Positions 51,740 to 54,029 of a DNA stretch of 54,029 nt are shown here, piece by piece. The position numbers were made by a program, and so were the translations under genes. Location: the NCBI RefSeq assembly GCF_001613365.1, contig NZ_BDCF01000054.1, positions 1-54,029 on the forward strand, given 5' to 3'. Position 1 is the stretch's first letter. Each line of letters opens with the position of its first letter. Below the pieces are notes generated by a model that was not told the origin of the DNA, made no database searches, and worked only from the letters and a program-made list of their open reading frames with translations. This DNA is from Nocardia xishanensis NBRC 101358. GTDB lineage: Bacteria; Actinomycetota; Actinomycetes; Mycobacteriales; Mycobacteriaceae.

Positions 51740-54013
51740 TCACGACTTGGCCAGGTACTCCAGCCGCTCACCGTCGACGGCGGCGTGCATCATGCCCGCC
51801 AAGCCGGGGTGCTCGCGCAGCCCGGGGTCGGCCTCGACCAGCTGCCTGGCCAGATCCTGTGCCGCGGTGATGACTTCCAGGTCGTCGAGCAGGGAGAGCA
51901 GCTTGAGCGAGCTCGCTGTGCCGGACTGTGCCGCGCCGAGCACGTCACCCTCGCGGCGCTGGCGCAGATCGAGCACGGCGAGCTCGAACCCGTCGGTGGT
52001 AGCGGCCACCGCTTCCAGCCGGGTCATCGCCGAACCGCCCGGCGCGGCGTCGGTGATCAACAGGCACAGCCCCGCGTGCTTGCCACGGCCGATCCGCCCG
52101 CGCAGCTGGTGCAGCTGGCTGACACCGAACCGGTCGGCGTCGACGATCACCATCACCGTCGCGTTCGGCACGTCGACGCCGACCTCGACCACGGTGGTGC
52201 AGACGAGCACATCGATCTCCGCGTCGTTGAAGGCGCGCATGACCTGGTCCTTCTCGTCCGAGGGCAGCCTGCCGTGCAACAGGCCGACCCGGACGCCCAC
52301 AAGCGGTCCGGCGCGCAGCATGTCGAAGACGTCGACGACGGCCTGCGTCGCCGGGGTCTCCTTCTCCTCCGCCGCCTTGCCGCGACCGCGCTTGCCCGAG
52401 CCGCCGTTCTCCTCGTCGTCGCCGATGCGCGAGCACACCACGTACGCCTGGCGGCCGTCCTTCACCTCTTCGAGGATGCGTTCCCAGGCACGGTCGACCC
52501 AGTTCGGATGCAGCTTGCGCGGAACGACTTTCGAGGTGATGGGCGAGCGGCCGCGGGGCAGCTCGGTGAGGGTGGAGGTCTCCAGATCGCCGAGCGTGGT
52601 CATGGCGATGGTGCGCGGAATCGGGGTCGCGGTCATTACAAGAAGATGCGGGCTGCTTCCGGCTTTCGCCTTGGCGCGCAACGCGTCACGCTGTTCGACG
52701 CCGAACCGGTGCTGTTCGTCGACCACCACCATGCCGAGGTCGAAGAACTCCACGTTGTCCTGGATCAGCGCGTGCGTGCCGATGACGATGCCCGCCTCGC
52801 CGGTGACGGCCTGGAGCAGCGCGGCCTTCTTCGCCGACGCCGACATCGACCCGGTCACCAGCACCACCCGGGTGGACTGCTCGGCGGCGCCGAGCTCCCC
52901 CGCCGTGCCGAGCTCGCCGAGCATCCCGCGTAGCGACCGACAGTGCTGGGCGGCAAGCACTTCCGTCGGCGCGAGCAGCGCGCACTGCTGACCCGCGTCG
53001 ACCACCTGGAGCATGGCGTTCAGCGCGACGATCGTCTTGCCCGAGCCGACCTCGCCCTGGAGCAGCCGGTGCATCGGCTGGGTGCGGCCGAGATCGGCGG
53101 AGATCTCCGAGATCACCTGCCGCTGACCGGCGGTGAGCTCGAACGGCAGCTGCCGGTCGAATGCCGCGGCGATGCCGTCGGCGCGCGGCGGACACGGTCG
53201 CGCGGTCCGGCCCGCGACCTCGTGCCGCCGGTCGGCGAGCACCAGTTGCAGGGCCAGCGCCTCGTCGAAGCGCAGGCGCTCCTTGGCCCGGTCGATATCG
53301 GACTTGTGTTCCGGCAGGTGGATCAGCCGCAGCGCGTCGGAGACCGGCATGAGGGCGCGATCGTCGCGAACGTCCTCCGGCAGCGGATCGTCGATCGGGT
53401 CGAGCTGCTCGAGCACCTGGCGCACGCAGGCAAGCAGATCCCAGCTCTGCACCTTCGCGGTGGCCGGATACACCGGGATGAATTCCCGCTCCATGAACGA
53501 GACGTCGACGCCGCCGGCGCCTTTCGCGCTCTGCGCCAGACCGCGCAGGTCGCCGCCGCCGCGCACCTTGGTGAACGTGCCGACCGAATCGTCCTCGGTC
53601 TCGGGCAGGATCAGGTAGCCGGGGTGGCTGAGATTCCAGCTGCCGGGCCGCCAGTAGCTCACGGTGCCCGACATCATCGCCCGAAGTCCCTCTTTGACTA
53701 CGTATCTCACCTTGTCACCGTTGAAGAAGGTGACGTCGACCGGGCGGCCGGAGCCGGTGTCCAGCAAGACTTTCAGCAGCGAGCCGCGCCGGTTGCGCAT
53801 CGGTTTGAGCTCGGTCTTGGTGATCCGGCCGATGACGGTGATGTGCGAGCCGTCCTCGGGCGCCTCCTCGGTGAGCGGCTGGCCCTGGGTGGCGTAGCGC
53901 AGCGGATAGTGCCGCAGCAGATCCTCGACCGTGTGCATGTCGAAGGCGTCGGACAGCGAATCCGCGGCCTTCGCGCCAAGGATGTGGTCGAGCCGATCGC
54001 TCAGTGTCGCCAT
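51740..54013 (-). CDS. recG: ATP-dependent DNA helicase RecG
   Basis: Branch-migration helicase that regresses stalled forks and processes Holliday junctions. 757 residues, complete: N-terminal wedge/OB domain (HYPLRYATQGQPL, ITVIGRITKTELKPM), Walker A GEVGSGKT, DEQHR box, MTATPIPRT, and the C-terminal QLRGRIGRGKHAG and QRREGDVLGAAQSGT motifs. A charged low-complexity insertion (GKRGRGKAAEEKE) sits between motifs in the second RecA domain, as in other actinobacterial RecG. ATG 54013 is near the right edge. Confidence 0.97.
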   Translation of the reverse strand: MATLSDRLDHILGAKAADSLSDAFDMHTVEDLLRHYPLRYATQGQPLTEEAPEDGSHITVIGRITKTELKPMRNRRGSLLKVLLDTGSGRPVDVTFFNGDKVRYVVKEGLRAMMSGTVSYWRPGSWNLSHPGYLILPETEDDSVGTFTKVRGGGDLRGLAQSAKGAGGVDVSFMEREFIPVYPATAKVQSWDLLACVRQVLEQLDPIDDPLPEDVRDDRALMPVSDALRLIHLPEHKSDIDRAKERLRFDEALALQLVLADRRHEVAGRTARPCPPRADGIAAAFDRQLPFELTAGQRQVISEISADLGRTQPMHRLLQGEVGSGKTIVALNAMLQVVDAGQQCALLAPTEVLAAQHCRSLRGMLGELGTAGELGAAEQSTRVVLVTGSMSASAKKAALLQAVTGEAGIVIGTHALIQDNVEFFDLGMVVVDEQHRFGVEQRDALRAKAKAGSSPHLLVMTATPIPRTIAMTTLGDLETSTLTELPRGRSPITSKVVPRKLHPNWVDRAWERILEEVKDGRQAYVVCSRIGDDEENGGSGKRGRGKAAEEKETPATQAVVDVFDMLRAGPLVGVRVGLLHGRLPSDEKDQVMRAFNDAEIDVLVCTTVVEVGVDVPNATVMVIVDADRFGVSQLHQLRGRIGRGKHAGLCLLITDAAPGGSAMTRLEAVAATTDGFELAVLDLRQRREGDVLGAAQSGTASSLKLLSLLDDLEVITAAQDLARQLVEADPGLREHPGLAGMMHAAVDGERLEYLAKS

Positions 54014-54029
54014 TTCTCCGCCCTCGTGC

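Overview
The window is high-GC (about 70% by eye) actinobacterial chromosome, most likely from Nocardia or a close relative in the mycolic-acid-forming Corynebacteriales. Signs of this are a mycothiol-dependent formaldehyde dehydrogenase, a mycobacterial-type SepIVA division protein, an XRE/ScfR-type PrpR, many GTG/TTG starts, and a backbone order (smc, acyP, OsmC-like, mutM, rnc, rpmF, DUF177, sepIVA, coaD, rsmD, pyc, recG) that follows the Mycobacterium tuberculosis Rv2922c-Rv2973c neighbourhood with extra cassettes inserted. I see no tRNA, rRNA, CRISPR array or insertion sequence.

Layout. 1-2421: 5' two-thirds of smc (minus), cut by the window edge. 2881-10071: accessory block between smc and acyP, holding a two-TM protein with a long basic tail, a double SLATT (DUF4231) membrane protein, a DUF1707 protein with an operator-like repeat pair in its promoter, the mycothiol formaldehyde pair mscR + metallo-beta-lactamase, and a three-gene module (YgiB/DUF1190-like, glutathionylspermidine-synthase-like ATP-grasp ligase, DUF350) matching E. 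coli yjfL-yjfM-yjfC / ygiBC. 10103-11028: acyP and an OsmC-like protein. 11158-20371: a complete kdp potassium system, kdpDE (minus) divergent from kdpFABC (plus), with a tiny leader ORF at the head of each arm, an unusually long KdpC and a KdpD with a long C-terminal tail. 20482-24287: a beta-sandwich protein, a damaged flavoprotein/ferredoxin/small-protein operon and an AlkZ/YcaQ-like glycosylase. 24579-27898: a glycosyltransferase 4 + amylo-1,6-glucosidase operon behind a candidate SigF/SigB-type promoter. 27967-31442: a 59-residue protein, a membrane-tethered PstS-like protein, a PHP-domain protein and a RibD/DHFR-like reductase.

31507-36859 (minus) is the housekeeping run mutM, rnc, rpmF, DUF177, sepIVA, then (beyond a GtrA-like gene on plus) coaD and rsmD, the last overlapping pyc (36856-40260). 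A cobalamin riboswitch (about 40515-40706) with a strong following hairpin sits before metE (40874-43141), the usual logic for switching off the B12-independent methionine synthase when B12 is available. Next come a limonene-epoxide-hydrolase-like gene, the methylcitrate operon prpD-prpB-prpC divergent from prpR, an ECF41 (SigJ-like) sigma factor divergent from a DHA2 drug-efflux transporter, and recG complete at the right edge.

Least explained items: the yjf-like envelope module, the SLATT protein standing without its usual nucleotide-sensing partners, the internally deleted flavoprotein gene with intact coupled downstream genes, the two small ORFs coupled to kdpF and kdpD, and two operator-like palindrome/repeat sites.
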